Positions 1 to 10,050 of a stretch of 64,000 bases of DNA are shown here, one piece after another. A model generated the notes under the pieces. That model had not been told where the DNA came from, did no database searches, and saw nothing but the letters and a program-made list of their open reading frames with translations. Both the position numbers and the translations under genes were made by a program. This DNA comes from Hygrophila difformis. Lineage: Eukaryota > Streptophyta > Magnoliopsida > Lamiales > Acanthaceae. The stretch is from the NCBI GenBank assembly GCA_030278955.1, contig JAOANR010000006.1, forward strand, positions 26,791,763 to 26,855,762, read 5' to 3'. How positions within the stretch are numbered: position 1 is the first letter of the stretch; every line of letters begins with the position of its first letter.

Positions 1-1281
1 TGTGCACTACCAGGATGTAGACTTGCGAGTGTATGATGTTGTGGAGGGTAATGCCTGGAACCTAGGTTTGCTCTACTCCTGGTTGCCAGCTCGGATTAGG
101 GAGGAGATAGTTAAGGCAGCAGCTCCTCATCTGGTGGAGGGCGTTGCGGACTTGGTGGCCTGGCGAGGGGAGAGTCATGGTCGGTATACTGTGGCTTCCG
201 GTTATAGATGGCTACAAAAGCTTCATGGTGATGAAACTGATTGGAGGTGGATGTGGTGCCAATGGATTCCGGAGAAGGTGGGTCTGTTGCTTTGGCTTCT
301 AAGCCATGAGGCGGCACCACTGAATCTATTAAGATATGAGAGGCGGATGGCCAACTGGCCATTATGCTTGATGTGCGGTGAGGAAGCGGAGGATTGGAAG
401 CATGCTATTTTTATGTGTTATTGGGCACGAGATCTATGGCTTTGAATGCGATTTAGGGACATCATGGAGGAGCATTCAGTGCCTAGAGGGGCGGCCAAGT
501 GGTGGCTTCACTGGGCAGCTTGGACTTATGGGACGAGGTTCATCGCGGCATTGTGGGTTATTTGGTGCGAGCAAAACCATAAAGTTTTTAAAGGATGTGC
601 TATGCGAGCCGACACTTTGTTGAGGAAGATCTGTTGGATGGTTGAGGCAATGCAACGGCGGCGTCCGGTGGGTAGGGTTTCCCGTCCGATCACTTATGTC
701 AGGTGGCGGGAAGAGGGGGTTGAAGGTGTTGTGCTTCATACGGATGGTTGCGTGAGGTTGGAGGAGGGGCGTTCCGGGTTCGCCGCTGTTGGGATGCGGC
801 TGGAGGGTTTTTGGGAGCATGTAGTGGACAGCGAGGGCCTCGGACGGTGTTGGAAGTTGAATTGATGGGGTTGAAGGAAGGGCTCATGCTGGCCATGCAG
901 AAGGGTGGTGAAGGCGTTCATGTTTATTCTGACTCGAATGAGGCAGTCCGGTTGGTGCATGGAGGGGCTACTACGAGTCACCAACATTGGGCTCTCATTT
1001 GTTTCATCTGAGAGAAGCTTGGCGCTCTACGTGGGTCTTTAGCACATGTATTCAGAGAAGGGAATCAGGTCGCGGACGGCCTAGCTAAGAGGGCGGCGTA
1101 GGCAGAGGAGTTTTACACTACTTGGGAATTTCCTCCGGACGACTGCTTGAAGGCTATGAACAATGATGCTTCGGGTTTAATGTTTTTGGCATTAGGTTGC
1201 TGGTGTTTCTTGTTTATTTCATTTTGTCTATTTTTTCTTGTATTCTTTGCCCGCCTTTTCAGGCTTGTTATCCAGAAATAA
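1..1281 (+). pseudogene. LINE (L1-type) ORF2 3' end: RT-associated zinc-binding domain and RNase H, decayed
   Basis: This is the C-terminal end of a plant L1-type ORF2; the endonuclease and RT parts lie off the left edge. Residues from about position 170 to 443 match the RT-associated zinc-binding domain: GRYTVASGYRWL, then a CxxC (CLMC) and a H...C pair ending in ARDLWL. Downstream is a non-LTR RNase H: HTDGCVR, the region LEVELMGLKEGL, SDSNEAVRLV, and the closing HVFREGNQVADGLAKRAA at 1045-1098. The reading is broken by TGA at 443-445, a frame change between about 820 and 845 (frame 2 to frame 1), TGA at 1009-1011 and TAG at 1099-1101, so it is dead. The frame closes with TAA at 1279-1281, followed by an A-rich AAATAAAA-type tail to about 1297, as expected for a LINE 3' end. 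Confidence 0.88.
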
Positions 1282-1297
1282 AAAATAAAATAAAATA

Positions 1298-1695
1298 GTA
1301 GGATGTAAAGAAATAAAAATTGACATTTCAAATAATATATTAGGATGTCGAAGTTATGAAAAATACTAACATTGTTGATTAAGAGAAAATTTCCAAAATA
1401 TCACTATAAATACGAAGGCCTTTTGAAAGGCTTACTTCAATTAAGTCGCAGTCCTGAACCTTTTACATCCAGGAGATACAGAACATGTTGGAAGATCTGG
1501 TTCTATTGTGCTGAATGGCTAGGGAATTTATTTCTTATTATTTCGGTTTCAAGCATGATTTGGAAAGACGTCTGCAGCTATACCAAATAATTGCGTAAAT
1601 TATGGCTGATTGATCTATTCCTAAAATGATGTGCCATTATGGTGTGACTTACTGTCAAAGTGCAATCCTCACCACAATAATCGACCCCATCAAAC
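1298..1695. other. AT-rich stretch, no gene recognised
   Basis: I see no credible coding region, RNA gene or element end here. It lies between the LINE tail and the left arm of an inverted-repeat pair. The only open frame (1372-1590) shows no recognisable family and is probably chance. Confidence 0.5.
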
Positions 1696-2420
1696 CAATT
1701 CGGTTTATGTCTAGAATATATAAATTCTGGATATTCAGAACATGCTACACACATATATAAGATATGATGATTGAAAATTGTGTTGTTTTGTTGCCATGTT
1801 TGGTGCCACCGTGTATATGGAAAGAAAATAATTAATTGTAGCTGGTAGATGATATAAATGGTAATGTCAAAACGGAATGTGTTTATAGTATTTGTCCAGT
1901 AACAATGATGATTCGGACTTGCTATATATAGCTCGCATATATGCTATAGTTATATATGATATATGCTTCAATGCATTAATTTGCATGCTGGATGTATAAA
2001 TGATATATGATCATATGTGTTATTTTATGAAAAATGTGTAATGTTCAGATATGTAGGTGCTATATATAGCTTGCATATATGATATGTGATGTGTCGTTTA
2101 GATCAAACATTCTGTGATGTTCGTAGGTCCGAGTTGTGGTGCATGTGCAGAATCAAAATACCATATTTGAATTTTTTTTTCTTCGCACAACCAGTTGAAT
2201 AATAATGTCATCCAACAATTATGATATCATTCATCATTTTAATGGAATCTATGCGCACGTTTTGCAATTAATTAGGGCAATCACTTATTGTCTTTCCATT
2301 TAGTCGGTGACCACTGTAATGGAAATAAATTATGTAATCCAGCAGGCAACATATTTTGTTATTATTTTTATCACAGTCTGGATATCCAGAATTAATAAAT
2401 TCTGGACATAAACCGAATTG
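1696..2420. mobile_element. Probable small inverted-repeat (MITE-like) DNA element
   Basis: Two arms about 45 bp long lie in opposite orientation: 1696-1740 (AATTCGGTTTATGTCTAGAA ... ATTCTGGATATTCAGAA) and 2377-2420 (TCTGGATATCCAGAATT ... GGACATAAACCGAATTG). They match over about 39 of 44 positions when one is reverse-complemented. The interior (about 635 bp) is AT-rich with no transposase-like frame. The size and structure fit a non-autonomous terminal-inverted-repeat element. I could not identify a convincing target duplication, so the superfamily is open. The outer arm shares the string AAACCGAATTG with the repeat motif of Athila element A2, possibly by chance. Confidence 0.5.
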
Positions 2421-2839
2421 CTATCAAACAGGGAATTCACTGACGAGCACAAAATGTTTGATCTTAACTCCTCTCCCGAAGAAGATAGCAAAGATGTGGT
2501 CTCCGCATAGGACTTCTGTAATGGTGTCAACTTTTGAGTTGTAGTAGATACAATGGTGTAACCTGCAAAATTGTTCTTAATGTTGAGGTAGATGTTTATA
2601 CTATTTTGTGAATTCAAAATAGAATCATATTCTGTCATATGGCATTATTGCCAACAATTAGCATATCACAAATTGGAAACAATAATTTGATAGCACATTG
2701 TGACCAAGAAATACACTTAGGCACACTTTTCCTAGGCCCAAATATTCATAGCATTACCATGGAATACGAGTATACAACATGTGGCATGTTGTAAACCAGC
2801 ACATGGAATTCGTGTACATATTAGCGTGGAGTTTAGAGA
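2421..2839. other. AT-rich stretch, no gene recognised
   Basis: Nothing with coding or element structure was recognised between the inverted-repeat element and the tandem repeat that starts at 2840. Confidence 0.5.
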
Positions 2840-3014
2840 CAACATGTGTATGGAGAGAATGAAGCATCTTTGGAGTTTTTTAATACGTTGTTAGAACATC
2901 ATGCTAACATGTGTATGGAAAGAATGAAGCATCTTTGAAGTTTTTTAATACGTTGTTAATGGAAAGAATGAAGCATCTTTGAAGTTTTTTAATACGTTGT
3001 TAGAACATCATGCT
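2840..3014. repeat. Three-copy imperfect tandem repeat
   Basis: A unit with the phrases ATGTGTATGGA(A/G)AGAATG, AAGCATCTTTG(A/G)AG and TTTTTTAATACGTTGTTA occurs three times: about 2840-2905, 2906-2958 and 2959-3014. The first and third copies also end in GAACATCATGCT; the second lacks it. The copies differ by a few transitions. The last copy overlaps the proposed start of the copia LTR. Confidence 0.8.
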
Positions 3015-3034
3015 ATATACTCTTCATTAGATGA
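2999..3034 (+). repeat. Possible left stub of a Ty1/copia LTR
   Basis: The sequence from TGTTAGAACATCATG up to the insertion at 3035 may be the start of the copia LTR that resumes at 8953. Joining the two would give an LTR of about 660 bp beginning TGTT, a normal size for copia. The start is uncertain because the same phrase also occurs in the adjacent tandem repeat. Confidence 0.35.
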
Positions 3035-4169
3035 TGACAAGGATGTCAAAACCATCAAACTTGTCCAAACAAGAGTACCAACTTCCGGAGGACTCAAATG
3101 CAAAAGAGAATGATGCAAGCACACATGGAAGCCATTTCAAAGGAGCTTAAAGGCATGAAGAAGCATCCAAGACATGTGATGACATGGCACGGGATGATGT
3201 GGCACATGATGACATGGCGGGATCCGGGTTCCATGGAGCCGTCAAGAAGCTAAATGGAAGAGACGAGCAAGTTTGGACAAGCAAAGAGGTTGAAAGAGGC
3301 TTCAAAGAAGAAAAGACATGTTTTGGGACATGTCTACCTATGTTTTTATGACATGTCTTAAAACAACCTAGTTTAGGATATGGTTTATGTTTCCCTACTT
3401 GTGAATGTCTAACTAAGGCATATATGGGAAGACATCTTAATACTAGGTTAGGTTAGTCCATACTAGGTTCATGTCTTAACTGAAGTTGTGTTTTTGAGAG
3501 GTTAAGCTTGTCCTACAAGGAGTTAAGCTTGTTAGGAGTTACTTGGAGGGAAGTTAGGAGTAAGGGCCTTGTTTGGCAATCCTAATCTTCATTTTTGGGC
3601 ATGTTGGACGCCCATGGAGGCCTTTAAAAGAGGTCTTCCCACACTTGTATCATTTAAGACTTTGTTGATATGAAATTTCCCTGTGTGAAGAAGTGTTCTT
3701 CCAAATTTTGAGAAGTGATTTCTCTTCTCTTTTCTCTTTGAGTGAAAGTGAGTTCTCCCAAAGAATTGTATCCCACATTCTTCTTCTCCATTCCCTAAGC
3801 CGACGACCAACCCTTCCATTCCACCCATGCCCGAGAGCATCATCTTGAGAGGAAGCATGGAAAATCGGTTCCAATGACTAGCACTTTGGGGTCGTGACAC
3901 GAGGAAGCTTTGAAGGAGGCGTCCACGGGGTCCAATCTTGGAGATCAATCCATGGCGGCGTATGGTTCGATCTAGAAGGGTCCGGGTCTTACGAGTCTTT
4001 GGAGTTGGTGGCCGAGAGCACATCCTTCCCATTGTTCCAAGTACTTCATCCCTTTATCTTGTTTTGATCTTTGATTATTCTTCTTTTATTTTTTTTTGGC
4101 CATTTGGCATTCTTCCCCTTCTTCTTTGTTTTGGATCCTTTTCGGAATTAGGCACATAGATCCATGGCA
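3035..4169 (+). repeat. 5' LTR of the gag-only element
   Basis: Begins TGACAAGGATGTC and ends CATGGCA. It aligns along its length with 7821-8952 with scattered substitutions and small indels, indicating an insertion old enough for the LTRs to have diverged. No host gene is seen inside. Confidence 0.88.
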
Positions 4170-4177
4170 GTAATTTT

Positions 4178-4190
4178 TGGTATCAGAGCC
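4178..4190 (+). promoter_or_regulatory. Primer binding site (tRNA-iMet type)
   Basis: TGGTATCAGAGCC lies 8 nt after the LTR end. This is the usual plant primer site matching the 3' end of initiator tRNA-Met. Confidence 0.9.
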
Positions 4191-5682
4191 ATAGTCTAAA
4201 TTTTGAAATTTCCAAGTTAGTATTGATAGGATTTGGACGCCATATTTGCTTGTTCTTGTGGCGGTTTTGGTTGTTCTTGTTGATCTTGATTTTTGCTTTT
4301 TGTTGAATTCCATGTATGCTTGATTCTATGGAATTATCCCATGTAATTTGCTTGTTGAAATTCCCATGTATTGTTGATGTTGAAAATTCCTTGTAATTTT
4401 TGACTCTTGGACACTTGTTGTTGAATTGGATAAATCGCCTTAATTGTTGAATTTTGGAGCCCTTGTTAAATGCCGTTGGTGCTAGTTTTCACTTTTTCAT
4501 AATCTTGATTGTATGGAATTGAATATTTTAGCATCTCGGGACAATTGTTGAATTTCTTCCAATTTTTGAGTGTGGGCCGAGAATAGGGTTAAACAAGTGG
4601 GGGTTTTGTTGAATTTTGGGAGTTAGTAGTCTTGCACATGGGATCACATGGATTAGCTAGTGGGAGTTATGGCTATTAGGACAATCTATGATGTTTCTCC
4701 ATTTTTAAGACATACATGGATGTTTCCCCAATTTCATTACATAGATAGTTATATGTTTCCCCAATTCTCTTACAAGCATGCTAGTCTTGTTAGTCTTGAT
4801 TCTTGGTTAGTGTTTTTTCACTTGTTAATTTTTCGAGTTGTTGAATTTTCTTGTCGGCTTGTTGAATTTTGTTAGGGGCCTAGTAAAAATGCTTTATTGA
4901 AAAATTTGGTAAAAGACACTCTATACATCTAGTAAAAGCCGAGAGTATTAAAAAAAATATAAAAAAAATTTGAATATAAAAAAAAAGAAAAAGAAAATAG
5001 CGGGAGGCCTTAGTTTTGATGTGATTGTTGAAAGCCGAGTCAATTGTTGAAATTTTTGCTTTCTCTTTTACATGCCAAAGGGTTGTTGAAACCCAGGGCA
5101 TTCTTGTTGATTTCTTGGTACTGCAAAAGGGTTGTTGAAATCTAGTGCAAATTTTTTTTTCTTTCTTTGGTCACAACAAAGGGCTGTTGAAACTTAGGTT
5201 GTGCACTTGTCTTGATTTTTGGGTTTGTGTGGTGAGTTCACTCAAATATTGTCATTGGGATTGTGTGTAGGATTTTTGGTGTGGGGATTGTTGAAATTAG
5301 TGGGTTGATTGTTGAAATCATTGTGAGGCAATATTGGAAGATTGAATACGCTTGTTCTCTTGTATGCTATTATGTGTATTTTCATGTGATCTTTTAACAG
5401 TTGTTGATTGAGTCGAGTTAGAGTAATTGATTTCCTACTCTAAAGCGTACGTACATCAAGTTCCAACGTTGTCGGGTCCTAATTGCTTTGGGGCTGAATT
5501 GGATTGCTACTCACGACGTATCCTAGGGAACCCATTTTGCTAGTTGAGGATTACGGTAGTGTGACCGAGTGAACCCGAGCGAACCTACATCACTTGAGTG
5601 AGATTCCATCTTTTATTTTCTTGTTTTCTAACATTCTATACATATATCTTGTAGTTTTCTTTTGTGTTGTGTTTGATTAGAT
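4191..5682 (+). other. Long untranslated leader of the gag-only element
   Basis: About 1.5 kb without a credible ORF. It is unusual in holding many dispersed copies of a short phrase, TTGTTGAA(A/T), from about 4290 to 5320, in irregular spacing. A run TTTGATTAG just before the ATG at 5683 looks like a weak splice acceptor, but no partner donor was established. Confidence 0.6.
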
Positions 5683-6432
5683 ATGGCAACATTGGATGAT
5701 ATTATGCGTCTCCTTAAGGAACAAAAGAAAGAAATCCAAGGGTTCAAAGAAGATTCTAGAACCAATCTCACTTCCATGAGATTACATTCCGAAAGATGGG
5801 AGCATAGGTTTGATGAAAAACTTCAAAGGAGGCAAAGATCTTATGAAAAGTATCTATCCTACAGAAATGATGTTCAAAAGGAGTCTCACAAGGAGGCTAA
5901 GACAAGGAAGTGTTGGAATGTCCCATATAAACAAGAAGAATTCAAAGAAAGCAAGTCTTTGAAGGTTCCATCTGAACAAGAAAAGACCAAAGCAAGCGAG
6001 TTTTGGAATTCACATTCGAAACAAGAAGAAACATCCACTTCAAAGTCAAAGGATTTGATCAAACTAAAATGGAAAACTTCTACTTCTAGTAGAAAAGAAG
6101 TTTGTGGGAAGTGTAACAAAAAGGGGCATCATACATATAAGTGCCTTAATAATGGATTTCTTATATTACATGAAAATGGTTCTTATGATTTTATTGTTCA
6201 TTTTGTAGATGGAGAACCAAATCAAGCATTGTTGGATGATCTTGGTGATGCTAGAGGACATGAGGCATTGGAAAAGCTGGATCACATCCAAGAGCTTATG
6301 GAGTCCAAGTCTCAAGAAGAATCAAAAGTTCCTACTATTTGCAAGGATTTTGAAAAGGGAGTTGAAAATATTAATATTCATTATTTTTCTTTAAATTCTA
6401 AAGAAATATTATTAGGAATTAAATTCTACTAA
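5683..6432 (+). CDS. Gag-like protein with one CCHC zinc knuckle
   Basis: A 249-residue frame starting MATLDDIMRLLKEQKKEI. The first 130 residues are highly charged and helix-prone, with repeated K/E/Q phrases (KQEE, SEQEK, SKQEE). A retroviral-type knuckle C-x2-C-x4-H-x4-C (CGKCNKKGHHTYKC) sits at about residues 141-154. This is the nucleic-acid-binding signature of Gag. The frame stops at 6430-6432, but the next frame resumes at once in +1 phase (6422 on, then 6473-7936), so the two are probably one ancestral polyprotein split by a one-base change. No protease motif is seen. Confidence 0.75.
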   Translation: MATLDDIMRLLKEQKKEIQGFKEDSRTNLTSMRLHSERWEHRFDEKLQRRQRSYEKYLSYRNDVQKESHKEAKTRKCWNVPYKQEEFKESKSLKVPSEQEKTKASEFWNSHSKQEETSTSKSKDLIKLKWKTSTSSRKEVCGKCNKKGHHTYKCLNNGFLILHENGSYDFIVHFVDGEPNQALLDDLGDARGHEALEKLDHIQELMESKSQEESKVPTICKDFEKGVENINIHYFSLNSKEILLGIKFY

Positions 6433-6472
6433 TATCTCTCCTTGTGATTTTTCTAAGGTTCTTGATGAAGTT

Positions 6473-7936
6473 GTGGAAGTTCAAGAGATATTGGATGACA
6501 AAGAAAATGCATCAACTTCATTAGTTGAATTAGATAATTTAATTTCTATGCCAAATGATGAGGATCAAGTCATAGCATCAAAAGAAGTAGAAGATGATTT
6601 CAAGGTTGAACAAGAGAAGGATGATCTTCAAGATTCATATATGCTTACAACCTACACAAGTTGTGAAAGGGAAGTTGGATATACATCTTCTAGCTTTCGT
6701 TTTAATTTCAATAATAGAGAAATATTGTTTGATAATAGCATAAATATTAATTGTGATTTCTCTAATATTTTTTCTAGAGTGAAAGATGTGGACTTTTCCA
6801 TTTGGAGCAAGATGACATACAAGTACCATGCTTGGGATGAGGATACAACACGAAGAATTGTACTTTATGATTGTTTCAAGCATGTTTTGGGTTTAAATTG
6901 TTTTGAATTCTTGTACATGGATATTATGGACTTTGGTGTACTTGTTAAGTGGTACTTTGGTAGACCACATGCGGGCCTTGATAGGTTTAGAACACTCTTA
7001 TTTGTTGCCAATGCAATGTTTGCATCTAATTTTTCTTCTAGGAGTGAGAATGATACCATGGCACTTGAAGAAGAAATTGAAGAAGATCATGAGGAAGAAA
7101 GCTCAAATGAGGTTTATTCTTTTAAATTTGAAGTTGATGAGCTTAAGGAAGAAAATCCTTTACTACCTACTTTACATTCTAGCATCAAGCATGTGGATTA
7201 TTTGAGCGTTGATGATAAGTATGCTAGAATGATTGAACATCACTATATGAATCCTTTATTATATTCTTTAAATTCTAGAATGAAGCATGAGCATTACTTG
7301 AGAATTGATGATTGGTATGCTAGATTGTTTGAACATTGCTACATAGATCCTTTTATGTCTTATGAACATTACTTGAAGAACTTTGATACACATGCTAGAT
7401 TACTTAAGAATCATTTTGTGGATCGTTTTATGCCTTATGAGGTTTATTTGAGAAATTTTGATATGCATGCTAGATTGCTTGAGCGTCATTGCATAGATCC
7501 TTTTATATATCATAAGAGTTGTGATGAACTAAGTTTACTCAGTAAACTTCTTAGGATCAATACTTTATACTACATACCCTATGATTCTACTACTAGAAGA
7601 TCTTTCTATGTTAGGGTATTATGCTATATTCTATGCATACTTCGATTACTATATTGCAAGCATAGACGTGTGAAGATGTTTGAAAGTGCCACTCGATATC
7701 GAGGTTATCGCTTACGAGATATGTTTCATACATTTTTCTCGCTCTCTTACTTTTGTTGTTTCATCTGTAGGAATAAACAAGGGAAGCTTTGGGGTCTAAA
7801 GCTTTTCAAGGGGGAGAGTGTGACAAGCATGTCAAAACCATCAAACTTGTCCAAACAAGAGTACCAACTTCCGGAGGACTCAAATGCAAAAGAGAATGAT
7901 GCAAGCACACTTGGAAGTCATTTCAAAGGAGCTTAA
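6473..7936 (+). CDS. Second long frame of the gag-only element, unknown function, with internal repeats
   Basis: A 487-residue frame not recognised as any enzyme. It begins with an acidic stretch (about residues 1-60), a cysteine/aromatic-rich middle, and then four degenerate repeats of 25-34 residues at about 7177-7510 built on the phrase YL-x3-D-x2-AR(L/M)-x-E-H-x4-DPF. A hydrophobic, cysteine-rich segment near residues 385-435 (FFSLSYFCCFICR) could be membrane-associated. The stop lies inside the 3' LTR, so the last 38 residues or so are LTR-encoded. No RT, integrase or protease motif is present. It is probably the continuation of the gag frame at 5683-6432. Confidence 0.6.
   Translation: MEVQEILDDKENASTSLVELDNLISMPNDEDQVIASKEVEDDFKVEQEKDDLQDSYMLTTYTSCEREVGYTSSSFRFNFNNREILFDNSININCDFSNIFSRVKDVDFSIWSKMTYKYHAWDEDTTRRIVLYDCFKHVLGLNCFEFLYMDIMDFGVLVKWYFGRPHAGLDRFRTLLFVANAMFASNFSSRSENDTMALEEEIEEDHEEESSNEVYSFKFEVDELKEENPLLPTLHSSIKHVDYLSVDDKYARMIEHHYMNPLLYSLNSRMKHEHYLRIDDWYARLFEHCYIDPFMSYEHYLKNFDTHARLLKNHFVDRFMPYEVYLRNFDMHARLLERHCIDPFIYHKSCDELSLLSKLLRINTLYYIPYDSTTRRSFYVRVLCYILCILRLLYCKHRRVKMFESATRYRGYRLRDMFHTFFSLSYFCCFICRNKQGKLWGLKLFKGESVTSMSKPSNLSKQEYQLPEDSNAKENDASTLGSHFKGA
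7801..7820 (+). other. Polypurine tract of the gag-only element
   Basis: CAAGGGGGAGAG directly precedes the 3' LTR start TGACAAGC; this is the expected plus-strand priming tract. Confidence 0.8.
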
Positions 7937-8952
7937 AGGCATGAAAAAGCATCCAAGGCATGTGATGACATGGCACGGGATGATGTGGCACATGATGACA
8001 TGGCGGGATCCGGGTTCCATGGAGGCATCAAGAAGCTAAATGGAAGAGATGAGCAAGTTTGGACAAGCAAAGAGGTTGAAAGAGGCTTCAAAGAAGAAAA
8101 GACATGTTTTGGGACATGTCTACCTATGTTTTTATGACATGTCTTAAAACAACCTAGTTTAGGATATGGTTTATGTTTCCCTACTTGTGAATGTCTAACT
8201 AAGACATATATGGGAAGACAATTTAATACTAGGTTAGTTTAGTCCATACTAGGTTCATGTCTTAACGGAAGTTGTGTTTGTGAGAGTTAAGCTTGTCCTA
8301 GAAGGAGTTAAGCTTGTTAGGAGTTACTTGGAGGGAAGTTAGGATTAAGGGCCTTGTTTGGCAATCCTAATCTTCATTTTTGGGCATGTTGGACGCCCAT
8401 GGAGGCCTTTAAAAGAGGTCTTCCCACACTTGTATCATTTAAGACTTTGTTGATATGAAATTTCCCTTTGTGAAGAAGTGTTCTTCCAAATTTTGAGAAG
8501 TGATTTCTCTTCTCTTTTCTCTTTGAGTGAAAGTGAGTTCTCTCAAAGAATTGTATCCCACATTCTTCTTCTCCATTCCCAAAGCCGACGGCCAACCCTT
8601 CCATTCCACCCATGGCCGAGAGCATCATCTTGAGAAGAAGCATGGAAAATCGGTTCCAAGGACTAGCACTTTGGGGTCGTGACACGAGGAAGCTTTGAAG
8701 GAGGCGTCCACGGGGTCCAATCTTGGAGATTAATCTGTGGCGGTGTATGGTTCGATCTAGAAGGGTTCGGGTGTTACGAGTCTTTGGAGTTGGTGGCCGA
8801 GAGCACATCCTTCCCATTGTTCCAAGTATTTCATCCCTTTATCTTGTTTTGATCTTTGCTTCTTCTTTTTTTCTTGTTTTTGGCCATTTGGCATTCTTCC
8901 CTTCTTCTTTGTTTTGGATCCTTTTCGGAATTTGGCACATAGATCCATGGCA
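7821..8952 (+). repeat. 3' LTR of the gag-only element
   Basis: Direct repeat of 3035-4169, ending CATGGCA, followed by TGATG. Confidence 0.88.
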
Positions 8953-9592
8953 TGATGCAGGTGTTAGCACAACCCGGCGACAATATGCGCCTATTGGAAG
9001 TTACATTTGTTTGTCTATATATATGCTGAGTCTGTAATTTGAGAGATAGAGATTTTACAGATTATAATTTTCTTGTATAAGATTTTGAGAGTTTTGAGTG
9101 TACTTTGAGTCTTCAAGATTTTGATTTTGAAGATCATTCAAGAAGACGTTGTTCGATTGAAGAACACAAGTGGATTTCTAGAGATACATTTCCAATTGGT
9201 GTTCTGGATACTTTTAAAGTCTGAAGGATTGATTCAGGAAATAAAAAGAAGATCGTGGTGTTGATAGATTCAAGATGTTCTTGAAAAATTCAAACGGGAA
9301 GGATTAACCTACAGCTGTAGTTAAGGGGGAGTTCTAACTACACAGTTCAACTAGATTCTTTCTTCTAGTGTTGAGTTTGATTCTGTAAGTAGATCTAGAT
9401 TGAGTCTGTATTTTCTTGATCTTCTTAGTTTAGATTAACTCCTGGATTGAGATCTCCCAGATGTAGGTCTCACGACCACTGGTTTGACAAATCCTCCCGA
9501 GTTCTTTACTGCTTTCCACGTCGTCATAAAACACTAGAAATGACTAAACTACTATAAGACTTGAAAGGGGACCTTCACATTGGTATTATAGC
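8953..9592 (+). repeat. Remainder of a Ty1/copia LTR and its primer site
   Basis: From the end of the gag-only element to about 9579 the sequence behaves as an LTR: a TATATATA-type box at about 9016-9026, AT-rich body, and an end CTTCACA directly followed by TGGTATTATAGCT (9580-9592), a degraded copy of the tRNA-iMet primer site. Copia gag follows at 9644. The left part of this LTR is probably at about 2999-3034. Confidence 0.65.
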
Positions 9593-9643
9593 TAATCCTC
9601 TAACGCAGGCGAGGATAATTCTTTCTTTCAAGAATCAAGAATC

Positions 9644-10049
9644 ATGAGCCGTGAATGAGCATTTGCTACAAGATCACCACTGTTCGATAACAACAATTAT
9701 GGTTATTGGAAAGCACGAATGAGAAACTATCTTTTGGCACAAGGAGAGGAGGTTTGGGAGTCTGTTTTAGCACCTTGGACTCAACCAACCAGAGAAGAAT
9801 GTCCAGCAACTGGGTCAGATCAGTCACCCAAGATTAGCCCTGTAAAAAAAAGATGAATTGACGGCAATAGAAAGAACCGCCAAGCAAGCAAACCACACCG
9901 CCCTAAATGCAATAAGCGGAGCTATGGATGAAGCTCAATTTAGGATGATCTCAAATTACACGACTGCCTACGAAGCATGGAATCTCTTGGTGATGTCTTG
10001 CACAAAGTGCGACATTTACTTTTGTTTAAATAATGAGTTAAATGTTTAA
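9644..10049 (+). pseudogene. Ty1/copia gag fragment
   Basis: The frame from ATG 9644 contains the copia-gag N-terminal signature SPLFDNNNYGYWKARMRNYL. It is interrupted by TGA at 9656-9658 and shifts frame at an eight-A run (9844-9851). It resumes in the frame of 9858-10049 with the UBN2-type region (TALNAISGAMDEAQF ... TAYEAWNLL). The gag breaks off at about 10049, where an Athila LTR begins, so zinc knuckle, protease, integrase and RT are missing. Confidence 0.8.
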
Positions 10050-10050
10050 T

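Larger units (their letters stand above)
3035..8952 (+). mobile_element. Non-autonomous LTR retrotransposon with gag-like ORFs only (TR-GAG-like)
   Basis: Two direct repeats of about 1.13 kb (3035-4169 and 7821-8952) flank 3.65 kb. A tRNA-iMet type primer site follows the left repeat and a purine tract precedes the right one, so these are true LTRs. The interior encodes a zinc-knuckle protein and a long second frame but nothing resembling protease, RT, RNase H or integrase. It would therefore need enzymes from another element. TGATG occurs on both outer sides (3032-3036 and 8953-8957), compatible with a target duplication whose boundary is blurred by a few bases. It appears inserted in a copia LTR. 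Confidence 0.85.

Noticed and set aside
3589..4032. Minus-strand 147-codon ORF present in both LTRs of the gag-only element (also 8374-8817)
   Set aside because: It lies antisense inside an LTR and its presence in both copies only reflects LTR identity; the protein resembles no family.
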